A stretch of DNA of 61,571 nt from Oscillospiraceae bacterium (lineage in GTDB: Bacteria > Bacillota > Clostridia > UBA1381 > UMGS1253), in contig SVKA01000007.1 of the NCBI GenBank assembly GCA_015068725.1, forward strand, positions 1 through 61,571. The letters are read 5' to 3'. The first letter of the stretch is position 1. Each line of letters begins with the position of its first letter. The notes below the pieces were generated by a model that had not been told where the DNA came from, did not search any database, and saw only the letters and a program-made list of their open reading frames with translations. Shown here in pieces: positions 26,799 to 35,614 of this stretch. Position numbers and translations under genes: made by a program.

Positions 26799-29054
26799 TT
26801 GGAGAGAAAAGAAAAAATATATAAATATATATGTCATGAAAGCTACAAACCTCTCACGATAAAAGAGCTTGCAGTTGTTCTTGATGTGCCTAAAAGTGAT
26901 TATACAAAGCTTTTATCGCTTGTAGAAGAGCTTTTGGATGAGGGTAAAATCGTGCAAAGTAAAAAGGGCAGGCTTAAAAAAGCGTCATCTCAAAATATCA
27001 TATATGGTACACTTCGTCTTACAAAGACGAAAAATGCTTTTGTTACGCCTGATGCATCTTTTGACGGCGAGAACGAAGATATCTTTATAGACCGTGCGAA
27101 TGTAAATTTTGCCTTTGACGGCGACACCGTTTCTGTCAGGCTTTTGCGCTCTTTCAAAAGAGAAGAAAACAAAAGTCGGGAAGGTGTAGTTTTAAAGATT
27201 GTACATCGGGCGTCGGATGAACTGACAGGTACGGTTGATGAAACAGCGGGGCGAATGATTTTTGTGCCCGATAATGCAAGTGTGGATAGCGGGGTTATAT
27301 CAAAGGACAGTATAAATGTGGATGTACATCAAAAAGTGGTCGCAAAGGTGCTTCGTTTTCCTGATGAAAAACAGGCTATGAAGGTGCGCATAACCGAAAT
27401 CCTTGGCGACGATGATAATGTGGCTACGCTTATAGAGTGTGTTGTCAGGGAACAAAAAATACCACAGCAATTCTCAAAAGAATCTCTAAAACAAACGCAA
27501 AATACGCCTGATGTTGTCAGTGATGATGAAATTAAATCAAGAGTGGATTTTCGTAGCGACAGAGTTATCACAATTGACGGTGAAGATGCGCGCGATTTAG
27601 ATGATGCTGTGTGCGTTAAAAAATGTGATGACGGCACTTATATACTCTACGTTCATATAGCCGATGTATCATACTATGTGGGCGAAAACACACCGATAGA
27701 TTTAGACGCTTATGAGCGCGGAACAAGCGTGTATTTGCCTGACCGTGTAATTCCCATGCTCCCACGCGAGCTTTCTAACGGGATTTGTAGCTTAAACGAA
27801 GGCGAAAACAGACTTACAATGTCGCTTGAAATGCATATTGATAAAAATGGCGATGTGTTTGATTATAAGCTTTGTGAGGGCGTGATTTGCTCTGTGCATC
27901 GAATGAGCTACACTTTGGTCAGCGCAATGCTTGATGGTGATAACGAAGCCTTGGCACGCTATGAAGATATCAAAGAGGATATCTTTAATATGAAAGAGCT
28001 TGCGATGATTTTAAAAGAAAGACGCCGCAAATGTGGTGCCATTGACTTTAGCTTTCCCGAGCCAAAGATTGTACTTGATGAAAATGGCGAGGTTTCGGGC
28101 GTAAGTGTGTATGAAACAGGCGTATCAAACGAAATTATCGAGCAGTTTATGCTTTTAGCAAATGAAACAATTGCAAGATATGCGTCAAAAAAAGAACTGC
28201 CGTTTGTATATCGCGTGCACGAGGCGCCAAGCGTAGAAAAAATGGCCACGCTACAAAAGTATTTGTCTTTATTTGATATACCATTTTCGATAGCTGATAT
28301 GAGTAAAGTAGAGCCATCTGATATACAAAGCATAGTGGATTCAATTAAGAATACGCCAAAAGAGGCTGCAATAAGTGTTTTGTGTCTGCGCTCAATGATG
28401 AAGGCCCGCTATACTCCCGAAAATTTGGGACACTTTGGTCTTGCGTCGGATGATTATTGCCATTTTACATCTCCAATAAGGCGATACCCCGACCTTTTAA
28501 TACACCGAATGCTCCGTGAGAGCATAAAAAAAGGTATAACACAAAACAGAAAAATGCATCTGACCTCTTTTGTAGAGCGTGCCGCGCTACAGTCAAGCGA
28601 AACCGAAATCAGAGCGGTTGATGCAGAGCGTATGGCGGACAAGGTGTGTGCGTGCCTTTATATGAAGCAGTTTATAGGAGAAGAGTTTGATGCGCTCATT
28701 TCATCTGTAACTGATTTTGGATTGTTTGTAGAAATTGATGGCTGCATAGAGGGACTTGTACCTATGGCCCAGCTTAGCGACGATTATTATGTATATGAAG
28801 AAGAGTTTATGCAGCTTCGCGGTGAGAAAAACGGAAGAGTTTTTGCGCTTGGCGATGAGGTGCGCGTGCGGCTTATATGCTCCGATGCGAGACTGAGAAG
28901 AATTGATTTTGAGATTGCAGATATGACAAAAAAGCGCGCTGCGACACCGAAAAAGGCCTCTTATTATAAGGCGGATAAGAATAAAAAGAAAAAAGAGGAT
29001 GCAAAAAAGAGTTTTAGAAAATTTACATCCAAAAAGACAAGAAGGAAACGTTAA
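26799..29054 (+). CDS. rnr: Ribonuclease R
   Basis: Processive 3'-5' exoribonuclease of the RNB family, which degrades structured RNA and, with tmRNA, faulty messages. The 751 residues contain an N-terminal winged-helix (about 1-65), two cold-shock-like domains, the RNB core starting VDFRSDRVITIDGEDARDLDDAV (split: RVITIDGEDARDLDDAV holds the metal-binding Asp residues), HIADVSYYV, YTPENLGHFGLAS and FTSPIRRYPDLLIHR, then an S1 domain (FDALISSVTDFGLFVEIDG) and a Lys-rich tail. TTG 26799 is the start, 8 nt after CGGAGG. smpB and ssrA, its usual partners, are at 59.8-60.7 kb rather than adjacent. Confidence 0.95.
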   Translation: MERKEKIYKYICHESYKPLTIKELAVVLDVPKSDYTKLLSLVEELLDEGKIVQSKKGRLKKASSQNIIYGTLRLTKTKNAFVTPDASFDGENEDIFIDRANVNFAFDGDTVSVRLLRSFKREENKSREGVVLKIVHRASDELTGTVDETAGRMIFVPDNASVDSGVISKDSINVDVHQKVVAKVLRFPDEKQAMKVRITEILGDDDNVATLIECVVREQKIPQQFSKESLKQTQNTPDVVSDDEIKSRVDFRSDRVITIDGEDARDLDDAVCVKKCDDGTYILYVHIADVSYYVGENTPIDLDAYERGTSVYLPDRVIPMLPRELSNGICSLNEGENRLTMSLEMHIDKNGDVFDYKLCEGVICSVHRMSYTLVSAMLDGDNEALARYEDIKEDIFNMKELAMILKERRRKCGAIDFSFPEPKIVLDENGEVSGVSVYETGVSNEIIEQFMLLANETIARYASKKELPFVYRVHEAPSVEKMATLQKYLSLFDIPFSIADMSKVEPSDIQSIVDSIKNTPKEAAISVLCLRSMMKARYTPENLGHFGLASDDYCHFTSPIRRYPDLLIHRMLRESIKKGITQNRKMHLTSFVERAALQSSETEIRAVDAERMADKVCACLYMKQFIGEEFDALISSVTDFGLFVEIDGCIEGLVPMAQLSDDYYVYEEEFMQLRGEKNGRVFALGDEVRVRLICSDARLRRIDFEIADMTKKRAATPKKASYYKADKNKKKKEDAKKSFRKFTSKKTRRKR

Positions 29055-29115
29055 TATCTTATTAAAATCATATTTTGTCCATCGATTTCATAAAAATATT
29101 ACAGAGGTGATGGAC

Positions 29116-29523
29116 ATGGAAAGAGCATATCAAAAAACACGAACGAATACAGGCTCTTATGCGCGGACAAGACGATACGAGGAGCAAAAGCCCCTATTTT
29201 CAATCAAAAAGCTTGCGGTGCAAACAATTGCGAGTGTAATTATATTTTTATTCGTATACACTATGCGCTTTGCTGATACAAATTTCAGCGACAGAGTGCT
29301 TAACGAGGCCTTGTATACCATAAATTATACCGTTGATTTGCAAAGCGCGTATAAATCGTCAATAGAGATTTTTGATTATCTGCAAGGAAAAATTGAGCAG
29401 GGTAAAAGCTATATTGACAATACTGTTTTGCAGGTACAAAACCTGGGTGTGCAGGATGTCGAAGACGAAAGCATTTCAGAAATTATATCTCCTGATGTAA
29501 ACGAACAAAGCGGAGAGCAGTAA
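29116..29523 (+). CDS. Small single-pass membrane protein in the SpoIVFA position, no LytM domain
   Basis: A 135-residue protein with a basic cytoplasmic N-terminus (TRTNTGSYARTRRYEEQ), one transmembrane helix (about 33-50) and an 80-residue outer part beginning RFADTNFSDRVLNEALYTIN. The membrane and juxtamembrane region resembles the start of clostridial SpoIVFA, but the protein stops before any M23/LytM domain. ATG 29116 is 6 nt after AGAGGTG. Its stop overlaps the start of the spoIVFB-like gene by one base, the classical spoIVFA-spoIVFB arrangement. A role as inhibitor or anchor of the protease is inference. Confidence 0.75.
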   Translation: MERAYQKTRTNTGSYARTRRYEEQKPLFSIKKLAVQTIASVIIFLFVYTMRFADTNFSDRVLNEALYTINYTVDLQSAYKSSIEIFDYLQGKIEQGKSYIDNTVLQVQNLGVQDVEDESISEIISPDVNEQSGEQ

Positions 29524-30389
29524 TGATAAAAATCGGAAGAGTATATATAAATCTTTTGATAATACCACTATTGTTTGCCGCGTATATTACAAGCTCGCTT
29601 TCAGAGCTTTGTATGGCATATATAACTGCCACTCTTCATGAGCTTGCACATCTTTTTGCTGCGCTGCGCTACAAGGTCTTGATAAGCGGCTTTGTAATTA
29701 TGCCGTTTGGCGTGTGTATGCGTATAAAGGATAACAAGATAGACAACCCCGTGCATGAATGCATTATATGTATGGCGGGACCTTTGGCAAATTTAGCTTT
29801 GATAATAGTAGGATTTTTAGTGCGTGATTACCTTTTGGCATATAAGGAGCTTGTTGATTTTTTTGTATGCTCAAATGCATCAATATTTCTTATAAATACA
29901 ATTCCGATAGTGCCGCTTGACGGCGGAAGAGTATTACGGGCGGCACTTACGGCAAAATATGGCTTTTTAAAGGCCTCAAAGCTTTCGCACATAATATCAC
30001 AGCTTAACATAGTGCTGATTGGATTTTTTGGCATATATGTTTTATGGATAACCCGCTTTAACGTGTCGGTGATGCTTTTGTGCACGTTTTTGATTTTTAA
30101 TATGAGCGCGGAAAAAAAGAATAACGAGCTTACACTTATGCGTCAGCTCTTTTATTCGAAAAGAAAGCTTTCATCGCGTGAGATTATGCCAGTGCGTGAG
30201 CTTGCCGTTACAAAGGGTATTTCCATAAGAAATCTTTTGAAAAATTTTTCTTATGACAGATACTACATAGTTAATGTTATGAATTCAAAAATGCAGATAG
30301 AAAGAACCCTTACGGAAACGCAAATTATTGATGGCATCAGTCGTACGAAGAAGGATGCCGATTTAGATAAATTATTTGATAAATATTAG
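29523..30389 (+). CDS. spoIVFB: SpoIVFB-like intramembrane zinc metalloprotease (M50)
   Basis: Site-2-type protease; in Bacillus SpoIVFB cuts pro-sigma-K in the outer forespore membrane. The 288 residues have HELAH (His39, Glu40, His43) in the first membrane segments and PIVPLDGGRVLR with Asp133 as third metal ligand. Four or more hydrophobic helices follow, then a C-terminal CBS-like domain (REIMPVRELAVTKGISIRN) that in SpoIVFB binds ATP. The overlap with the preceding small membrane protein supports the assignment. No sigK is in the window. Confidence 0.85.
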   Translation: MIKIGRVYINLLIIPLLFAAYITSSLSELCMAYITATLHELAHLFAALRYKVLISGFVIMPFGVCMRIKDNKIDNPVHECIICMAGPLANLALIIVGFLVRDYLLAYKELVDFFVCSNASIFLINTIPIVPLDGGRVLRAALTAKYGFLKASKLSHIISQLNIVLIGFFGIYVLWITRFNVSVMLLCTFLIFNMSAEKKNNELTLMRQLFYSKRKLSSREIMPVRELAVTKGISIRNLLKNFSYDRYYIVNVMNSKMQIERTLTETQIIDGISRTKKDADLDKLFDKY

Positions 30390-30397
30390 TAATGTTG

Positions 30398-30426
30398 TTG
30401 TATTGGTATAAAAAATGTGTTAAAAT
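30398..30426 (+). promoter_or_regulatory. Promoter for SGNH hydrolase-epimerase operon
   Basis: TTGTAT (30398-30403), 17 nt, TAAAAT (30421-30426). Confidence 0.65.
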
Positions 30427-30459
30427 AAAACAAACACGAATACAAAGGAGAAGCGTACT

Positions 30460-31278
30460 ATGGATATTAATAAGTTTTATGGAAATTCTGATGAAAAACC
30501 ATTAGATAATCTGGTAGCTGATGGAGGTTTTTGCGGGATTTTTCAAACGATTGGTTGCATAGGCGACAGTTTGTCATCGGGAGAGTTTGAAAGTACAAAT
30601 GGTGGCATCAAAGGATATCATGATTTTTACGAATATTCATGGGGACAATATATGGCGAGAACTCTTGGCAATAAGGTTTATAATTTTTCAAAGGGCGGAA
30701 TGACGGCCAAGGTTTTTTGCGAAGAGTTTGCAGAACAATGCGGAGTATACAAAGAGAAAAATCTTTGCCAGTGCTATATTATAGCACTTGGCGTAAATGA
30801 TATATCAAGAACTTTGACACATGGCTGGCAGATAGGTGATATAGACAAAATCAGTGCTTATCAGGTTCGAAACCCTGAGGATGAAAGTATATTGGCATAT
30901 TATGCATCTATTATAAGAAGCATCAAGCAAAAACAACCCGATGCAAAGATTTTTCTTATGACAATTCCGTATTCTGATACAGCTACACCGGAAAGAATAG
31001 AAAAAGAGGATGCATTTTCCGAAGCTATTCGCGCTCTTGCGGCAAAGACAAAAAATACATATGTGCTTGATTTTCGCAAGTTTGCCCCCGTTTATGACAA
31101 GAAGTTTAAGGACACGTTTTTCCTTGGTCATATGAGAGCTACGGGATATATGCTTACTGCAAAAATGGTTATGTCGTATATCGACTACATCATAAGAAAT
31201 AATCCCGATGAATTTGCCCGTGTAGGCTTTATAGGTACACCTTACAGATATGATGCACAGGAGCTTGAAAACAACTGA
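30460..31278 (+). CDS. SGNH/GDSL family hydrolase
   Basis: A predicted cytoplasmic esterase or deacetylase of 272 residues with no signal peptide. Block I is IGCIGDSLSSGEFES with the nucleophilic Ser, block III is ALGVNDISRT with the oxyanion Asn, and the C-terminal GHMRATGYMLTA carries the catalytic His region. The substrate is unknown. It starts after AAAGGAG and is followed at 31 nt by an AGE-family epimerase, suggesting that it removes an acyl group from a sugar or amino sugar before or after epimerisation (inference). Confidence 0.82.
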   Translation: MDINKFYGNSDEKPLDNLVADGGFCGIFQTIGCIGDSLSSGEFESTNGGIKGYHDFYEYSWGQYMARTLGNKVYNFSKGGMTAKVFCEEFAEQCGVYKEKNLCQCYIIALGVNDISRTLTHGWQIGDIDKISAYQVRNPEDESILAYYASIIRSIKQKQPDAKIFLMTIPYSDTATPERIEKEDAFSEAIRALAAKTKNTYVLDFRKFAPVYDKKFKDTFFLGHMRATGYMLTAKMVMSYIDYIIRNNPDEFARVGFIGTPYRYDAQELENN

Positions 31279-31309
31279 AAATTTTATGTAAAAGGTGAGG
31301 GGCGTTACG

Positions 31310-32482
31310 ATGGATAAGAAGATTTTTGAAAATTATTATAATCAATATGCAAAAGAGCTTACAGATAATGTAATACCTTATTGGCTAAAATACTCCGGCG
31401 ATGAGAGCGGAGCTATAAACAACTGTCTTTCAGAGGATGGAAAACTTCTTTCGCGCGACCGCTATATATGGTCGCAGGGAAGAGCACTTTGGACATTCTC
31501 TGCGATGTATAACCGCATCGAAAAGAAGCAGGAATATTTTGACAAGGCGAAGGGAATTTTTAATTATCTTCTCACAGTAGAGCCAAAGGACGATAACTAT
31601 AAATGGAACTATCTATACGATGGCGACGGCAATATGAAAGAGGGAATAATAAGCATCTATGTAGATGGCTTTGTTCTCGCAGGTATGACAGAATATTACA
31701 ACATGACAAAAGATGAAAAAGCAAAAGAAATTGCACTTAAAATCTATGAGAGCACGCTTGAAAGATTAAATAAGCCTGACACTATCAATGTTGCGCCTTA
31801 TGTTATTCCAAAAGGCATGAAAACTCATGGTGTAAATATGATTTTCTCATTCTTTTATGAGTGTCTTGGAAAGGCGCTTGAAAGAGATGACATAAGAAAT
31901 AAAGCACATGAGCTTGCTCTCGAGGTTATAAACAAATTTTATGTAAAAGAAAAGGATGCCATTCTTGAATTTATTATGGAGGACGGAAGCTTTTCTGACA
32001 CTCCCGAGGGGAGAAGCTGTGTACCGGGCCACGCAATAGAGTGTATGTGGTTTTTGATTAATATATTTGAGGAGAGAAACGAAACCGAGAATATTAAAAA
32101 ATGCTGTGATTTGATAAAGCGTCATATAGAGCTTGCTATTGACAAAGAAAAGGGCGGACTCTTTCTTGCGATGGATATTGATGGAAAAGAGCCTGTTTTC
32201 TGGGGCAAGCCTACATACAAGCCGTGGTGGGTACAGCTTGAGACGCTTGTTGCGACGGCGTATGCGTACAAGCATACGGGCGATGAGTGGTTTATGGACA
32301 TTCATAAAAAGGTCAACGAGTTTGCGTTTTCGCACTATCCAAACGGATATGGCGACTGGATAAACTGGCTTGATAAAGACGGCAATGTAGGTGAAAGCGC
32401 AGCGCTTCCTGTAAAGGATCCGTTCCACCTTCCCAGAGCGCTTATGTATCTTATCAAGGTGTTTGAGCAGATTAAGGGTTAA
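31310..32482 (+). CDS. N-acylglucosamine 2-epimerase (AGE) family protein
   Basis: An (alpha/alpha)6-barrel sugar epimerase of about 390 residues, a family including N-acetylglucosamine 2-epimerase, cellobiose 2-epimerase and mannose isomerases. Family marks are WSQGRALWTFSAMYN (substrate Arg/Trp), VPGHAIECMWFL with the catalytic His, KPWWVQLETLVATAYAY, and the C-terminal PVKDPFHLPRALMYL with the second catalytic His. ATG 31310 is 7 nt after GAGGGG; an in-frame GTG at 31295 overlaps that site. Substrate not determinable; the partner SGNH hydrolase suggests acylated sugars. No transporter or kinase lies next to the pair. Confidence 0.85.
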   Translation: MDKKIFENYYNQYAKELTDNVIPYWLKYSGDESGAINNCLSEDGKLLSRDRYIWSQGRALWTFSAMYNRIEKKQEYFDKAKGIFNYLLTVEPKDDNYKWNYLYDGDGNMKEGIISIYVDGFVLAGMTEYYNMTKDEKAKEIALKIYESTLERLNKPDTINVAPYVIPKGMKTHGVNMIFSFFYECLGKALERDDIRNKAHELALEVINKFYVKEKDAILEFIMEDGSFSDTPEGRSCVPGHAIECMWFLINIFEERNETENIKKCCDLIKRHIELAIDKEKGGLFLAMDIDGKEPVFWGKPTYKPWWVQLETLVATAYAYKHTGDEWFMDIHKKVNEFAFSHYPNGYGDWINWLDKDGNVGESAALPVKDPFHLPRALMYLIKVFEQIKG

Positions 32483-32493
32483 TTGGTCGCTGC

Positions 32494-32522
32494 TTGACAA
32501 AAGCGCGAAACTGGGTTATGAT
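32494..32522 (+). promoter_or_regulatory. Sigma-A promoter for DUF1015 gene
   Basis: TTGACA (32494-32499), 17 nt, TATGAT (32517-32522). Confidence 0.85.
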
Positions 32523-32554
32523 TAGAATACGACTAAGATAAAGGGGAGATAAAT

Positions 32555-33871
32555 GTGGCAAGAATTATACCATTTAAAGGACTAAGATATGACGAAAAAA
32601 AGGTTGGTAAGCTTTCGGATGTTGTTACACCGCCGTATGATATTATTTCGCCTGCTCAGCAAAGTGAGTATTACAAAAAACACGAAAACAGCGTAATACG
32701 TCTTGAGTATGGTGCGCAGTACGAAACAGATACAGATAATGATAACAGATATACACGTGCCGCTTCGTTTTTAAATGAGTGGCTTTCAAAAGGAATATTA
32801 AAGTTTGAGGATAAAGAGTGTATTTATCTTTATGAGCAAAGATTTTCACATATGGGACAAACGCTTACATATCGTGGATTTATGACGCTTACACAGCTTG
32901 AAGAGTTTTCAAAGGGAATTGTTTTGCCGCACGAAGAAACTCTCTCAAAGGCAAAGACTGACAGATTTAATCTTATGAGCACAACCCATGCGAATTTCAG
33001 CCCTATATATTGTCTATATATGGATGAAGAGCTTAAAGTAAGAGGTATAATGGAACAGATTACAACAAAAGAGCCTGATATAAGCTTTGTATCAGACGAA
33101 GACAGTATCGAGCAAAATATGTGGATTGTAAGTGATGATGCGCTTATAAAGGAAATACAAAATTGCTTTGCTGACAAGCAGCTCTTTATTGCCGACGGTC
33201 ATCACAGATATGAAACTGCGCTCAACTTCAGAAACAAGCTTCGCGAAGAAAACCCCGACTGGAAAGCGGATGACCTTTTCAATTACGTTATGATGATGCT
33301 TGTTGATATGGACGACCCGGGACTTGTAGTGTTCCCGACGCACCGCCTTGTTAACAACGTAAAAATCGACGAGGCTATGGCGGTTTCTTTGTTAAAGGAT
33401 GATTTTAATATAGATAAAATTATCGTAAGCAAAAATACGGATGAGCTTTTGGCAACTATTGAAAAGGATTTGATTACGCTTCAGGAAAAGAAGGGCTATG
33501 CGCTTTACTTTGGTGGGGATTATTATTACAGATTAAGCCTTGCAGATGAGTCTGTTATGGCAAAGGTGCTCCCTGAAAAATCAAATGCATATCGCAATCT
33601 TGACGTTACGGTACTGCACACACTTATACTTGATAAGGTGTATGGAATTGATACAGAGAATCTTGCAAATCAGTCAAATCTTACATATACAAGAGATGCA
33701 GTGGAGGCGATTGAAGAGGTTAAAAACGGCAATCAGCAATGTGCGTTTATCCTTAATCCCACAAAGGTGCGTGAAATCAAGGATGTTTCTTTGGCGGGTG
33801 AAAAGATGCCGCAAAAGTCAACCTATTTTTATCCAAAGCTTGTTACAGGAATAGTTATGAACAAATTCTAA
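32555..33871 (+). CDS. DUF1015 family protein
   Basis: A 438-residue cytoplasmic protein of the DUF1015 (PF06245) family; members are often near serine or phosphoglycerate metabolism genes and the function is not firmly known. Family signatures are FKGLRYDEKKVGKLSDVVTP at the N-terminus, LPHEETLSKAKTDRFNLM, FIADGHHRYETALNFR and MMMLVDMDDPGLVVFPTHR; the His-rich ADGHHRYET looks catalytic. The start is GTG 32555, 6 nt after AAGGGGAG, giving the canonical ARIIPFKG. The overlapping ATG at 32553 is out of frame. It stands alone between a strong promoter and a terminator. Confidence 0.9.
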   Translation: MARIIPFKGLRYDEKKVGKLSDVVTPPYDIISPAQQSEYYKKHENSVIRLEYGAQYETDTDNDNRYTRAASFLNEWLSKGILKFEDKECIYLYEQRFSHMGQTLTYRGFMTLTQLEEFSKGIVLPHEETLSKAKTDRFNLMSTTHANFSPIYCLYMDEELKVRGIMEQITTKEPDISFVSDEDSIEQNMWIVSDDALIKEIQNCFADKQLFIADGHHRYETALNFRNKLREENPDWKADDLFNYVMMMLVDMDDPGLVVFPTHRLVNNVKIDEAMAVSLLKDDFNIDKIIVSKNTDELLATIEKDLITLQEKKGYALYFGGDYYYRLSLADESVMAKVLPEKSNAYRNLDVTVLHTLILDKVYGIDTENLANQSNLTYTRDAVEAIEEVKNGNQQCAFILNPTKVREIKDVSLAGEKMPQKSTYFYPKLVTGIVMNKF

Positions 33872-33878
33872 TAAAACG

Positions 33879-33920
33879 GGGCAGATACATTTTAAGCTTG
33901 TATCTGCCCATTCTTTTTTT
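33879..33920 (+). terminator. Terminator after DUF1015 gene
   Basis: An 11-bp stem GGGCAGATACA / TGTATCTGCCC, loop TTTTAAGCT, then TTCTTTTTTT. It lies between convergent genes and may also serve spoVAC. Confidence 0.92.
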
Positions 33921-33929
33921 ACCAAAAAA

Positions 33930-34382
33930 TCAGTAAATTATACGAAACAGCCACAACAAAAGACCACATATCACAGAGGTTGATATGCCAAAAACGAGAA
34001 CGGGACCTGCAATAGTGAACATTTTTGCCGCCATTCCGAGAACAAAGCCTTCGCTTTTAAATTCCATCGCGGGAGAAACAATCGAATTTGCAAATCCCGT
34101 TATCGGCACGATTGTGCCTGCGCCCGCAAAGTGTGCAAGCTTATTATATAAATCAAGCCCTGTAAGAAGTGCACCTATAAATATAAGCGTGATGCTTGTG
34201 GCAGCTGCGGCGTTATCCTTTGTGAGTGATGCAAAATTAATATATGCATCATTTATGCCCTGACCTATCGTGCAGATAATTCCGCCGAACAAAAAAGCGA
34301 AGCACACGTCTTTTAAAAGAGGAGAGTTTGGAGATTTGCTTTCGGCATAGCTTTTATAGCTACTCTGTGTCATTTTTTTCAT
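33930..34382 (-). CDS. spoVAC: Stage V sporulation protein AC (SpoVAC)
   Basis: Membrane component of the SpoVA channel that moves Ca-dipicolinic acid into and out of spores; Bacillus SpoVAC acts as a mechanosensitive channel. The 150 residues equal the usual length and show LKDVCFAFLFGGIICTIGQG, SITLIFIGALLTGLDLYNKL, GAGTIVPITGFANSIVSPAME and KSEGFVLGMAAKMFTIAGPV with four hydrophobic segments. It is a single gene: spoVAD and spoVAE, normally directly downstream, are absent and the next gene is convergent. AAGGA lies about 11 nt before the ATG. Confidence 0.92.
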   Translation of the reverse strand: MKKMTQSSYKSYAESKSPNSPLLKDVCFAFLFGGIICTIGQGINDAYINFASLTKDNAAAATSITLIFIGALLTGLDLYNKLAHFAGAGTIVPITGFANSIVSPAMEFKSEGFVLGMAAKMFTIAGPVLVFGISTSVICGLLLWLFRIIY

Positions 34383-34417
34383 AAAAAATCAATCCTTTTT
34401 TATAATTTCTATAATTA

Positions 34418-34448
34418 TAGTTTGTTTATATGCAAAACCGAATATTCA
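34418..34448 (-). promoter_or_regulatory. Candidate sigma-G promoter of spoVAC
   Basis: On the minus strand TGAATA (34443-34448) and CAAACTA (34418-34424) are 18 nt apart, close to the forespore sigma-G pattern (TGAATA, 17-18 nt, CATACTA). SpoVA genes are sigma-G targets in Bacillus. Confidence 0.55.
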
Positions 34449-34517
34449 TAAACAAGAATAAAAAAATGTTAATTTAAGATAATAATAATGTGAAAAAATA
34501 TAAGGAGATAATAGAAG

Positions 34518-35552
34518 ATGAAAAGAATTGCTTTTTTCGATACAAAACCATATGATAAAACATATTTTGACCTTCACAAAGAAAATAGCGGTCTTGAATT
34601 CAAATATTTTGAAAGCAAGCTTAATCCTGATACGGTGGGTATGACGGCGGGATTTGACGGCGTTGTGGCATTTGTAAATGACGATATCAACGCAGATGTA
34701 ATAGACAAGCTTTATGATAATGGTATTCGTGTTATAGCGATGCGATGCGCAGGCTATAACAACGTGAATTTTAAAAGTGCATACAAAAAAATACACATAG
34801 TTCGTGTGCCTGCATATTCGCCGTATGCGGTGGCAGAGCATACAATGGCGATGCTTTTGACGCTTAATAGAAAAACACATAAGGCATATAACCGCACGCG
34901 CGACTTTAATTTCAGCCTCTCAGGACTTGTGGGCTTTGATTTGCACGGTAAAACGGTAGGAATAATTGGTACGGGTAAAATAGGAAAAATTTTTATAAAT
35001 ATATGCCGCGGGTTTGGCCTTAATGTGATTGCATACGACCCGTATCCCGACAAAACGATCGATATAGAATATGTATCACTTAAAGAGCTTTGCTCACACT
35101 CGGATATAATATCGCTTCATTGTCCACTTAGCGAGTCTACACGCCATATTATAAACGAAGAAACGCTGGGTCTTATGAAAGAGGGCGTTTATATTATAAA
35201 TACCTCGCGTGGTGCCCTTATAGACAGTGAGGCGCTTTTGGAGGCGATAAAAAGCGAAAAGGTCGGGGGAGCGGCGCTCGACGTTTACGAAGAGGAAACG
35301 GATTTGTTTTTCGAGGATTTTTCGGGCGAAATTGTATACGATGACGTACTTTCGCGCCTTATTTCGATGCCTAATGTCCTTGTTACATCGCATCAGGCTT
35401 TTTTGACAAAAGAGGCGCTTGAAAATATTGCAACAACGACGATTGATAATTTAAAGGACTTTTTTGATGACAAGCCTCTTGCAAATGAGGTGTGTTATAA
35501 CTGCAATAAAAACGGCAGCTGCAAAAAGGAGCATAAAGAACGCTGTTTTTGA
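34518..35552 (+). CDS. D-lactate dehydrogenase-like D-2-hydroxyacid dehydrogenase
   Basis: NAD-dependent reductase of a 2-keto acid, most like D-lactate dehydrogenase (LdhA). The 344 residues include GIIGTGKIGKIFI for NAD binding, NTSRGALIDSEAL with the catalytic Arg, LDVYEEETDLFFED with the Glu, and TSHQAFLTKEAL with the acid His. The QAFLTKEA version is typical of LdhA, not of glycerate or phosphoglycerate dehydrogenases. An unusual C-terminal tail carries five cysteines within about 20 residues (EVCYNCNKNGSC, then ERCF, with a CxxC pair), which might bind a metal. AAGGAG precedes the ATG. Confidence 0.87.
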   Translation: MKRIAFFDTKPYDKTYFDLHKENSGLEFKYFESKLNPDTVGMTAGFDGVVAFVNDDINADVIDKLYDNGIRVIAMRCAGYNNVNFKSAYKKIHIVRVPAYSPYAVAEHTMAMLLTLNRKTHKAYNRTRDFNFSLSGLVGFDLHGKTVGIIGTGKIGKIFINICRGFGLNVIAYDPYPDKTIDIEYVSLKELCSHSDIISLHCPLSESTRHIINEETLGLMKEGVYIINTSRGALIDSEALLEAIKSEKVGGAALDVYEEETDLFFEDFSGEIVYDDVLSRLISMPNVLVTSHQAFLTKEALENIATTTIDNLKDFFDDKPLANEVCYNCNKNGSCKKEHKERCF

Positions 35553-35561
35553 TGAATAAAA

Positions 35562-35595
35562 CAAGCATACCAAAACGGTATGCTTGAATTTTTTT
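35562..35595 (+). terminator. Terminator between ldh-like and glycosidase genes
   Basis: A 10-bp stem CAAGCATACC / GGTATGCTTG, AAAAC loop, then AATTTTTTT. On the other strand it is followed by TTTTATT, so it can act in both directions. Confidence 0.9.
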
Positions 35596-35614
35596 ATATA
35601 CAAATATTTTATTT

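Noticed and set aside
31847-32500. 217-codon minus-strand open frame over the epimerase gene
   Set aside because: Entirely antisense to a well-supported gene and without ribosome site or family features.
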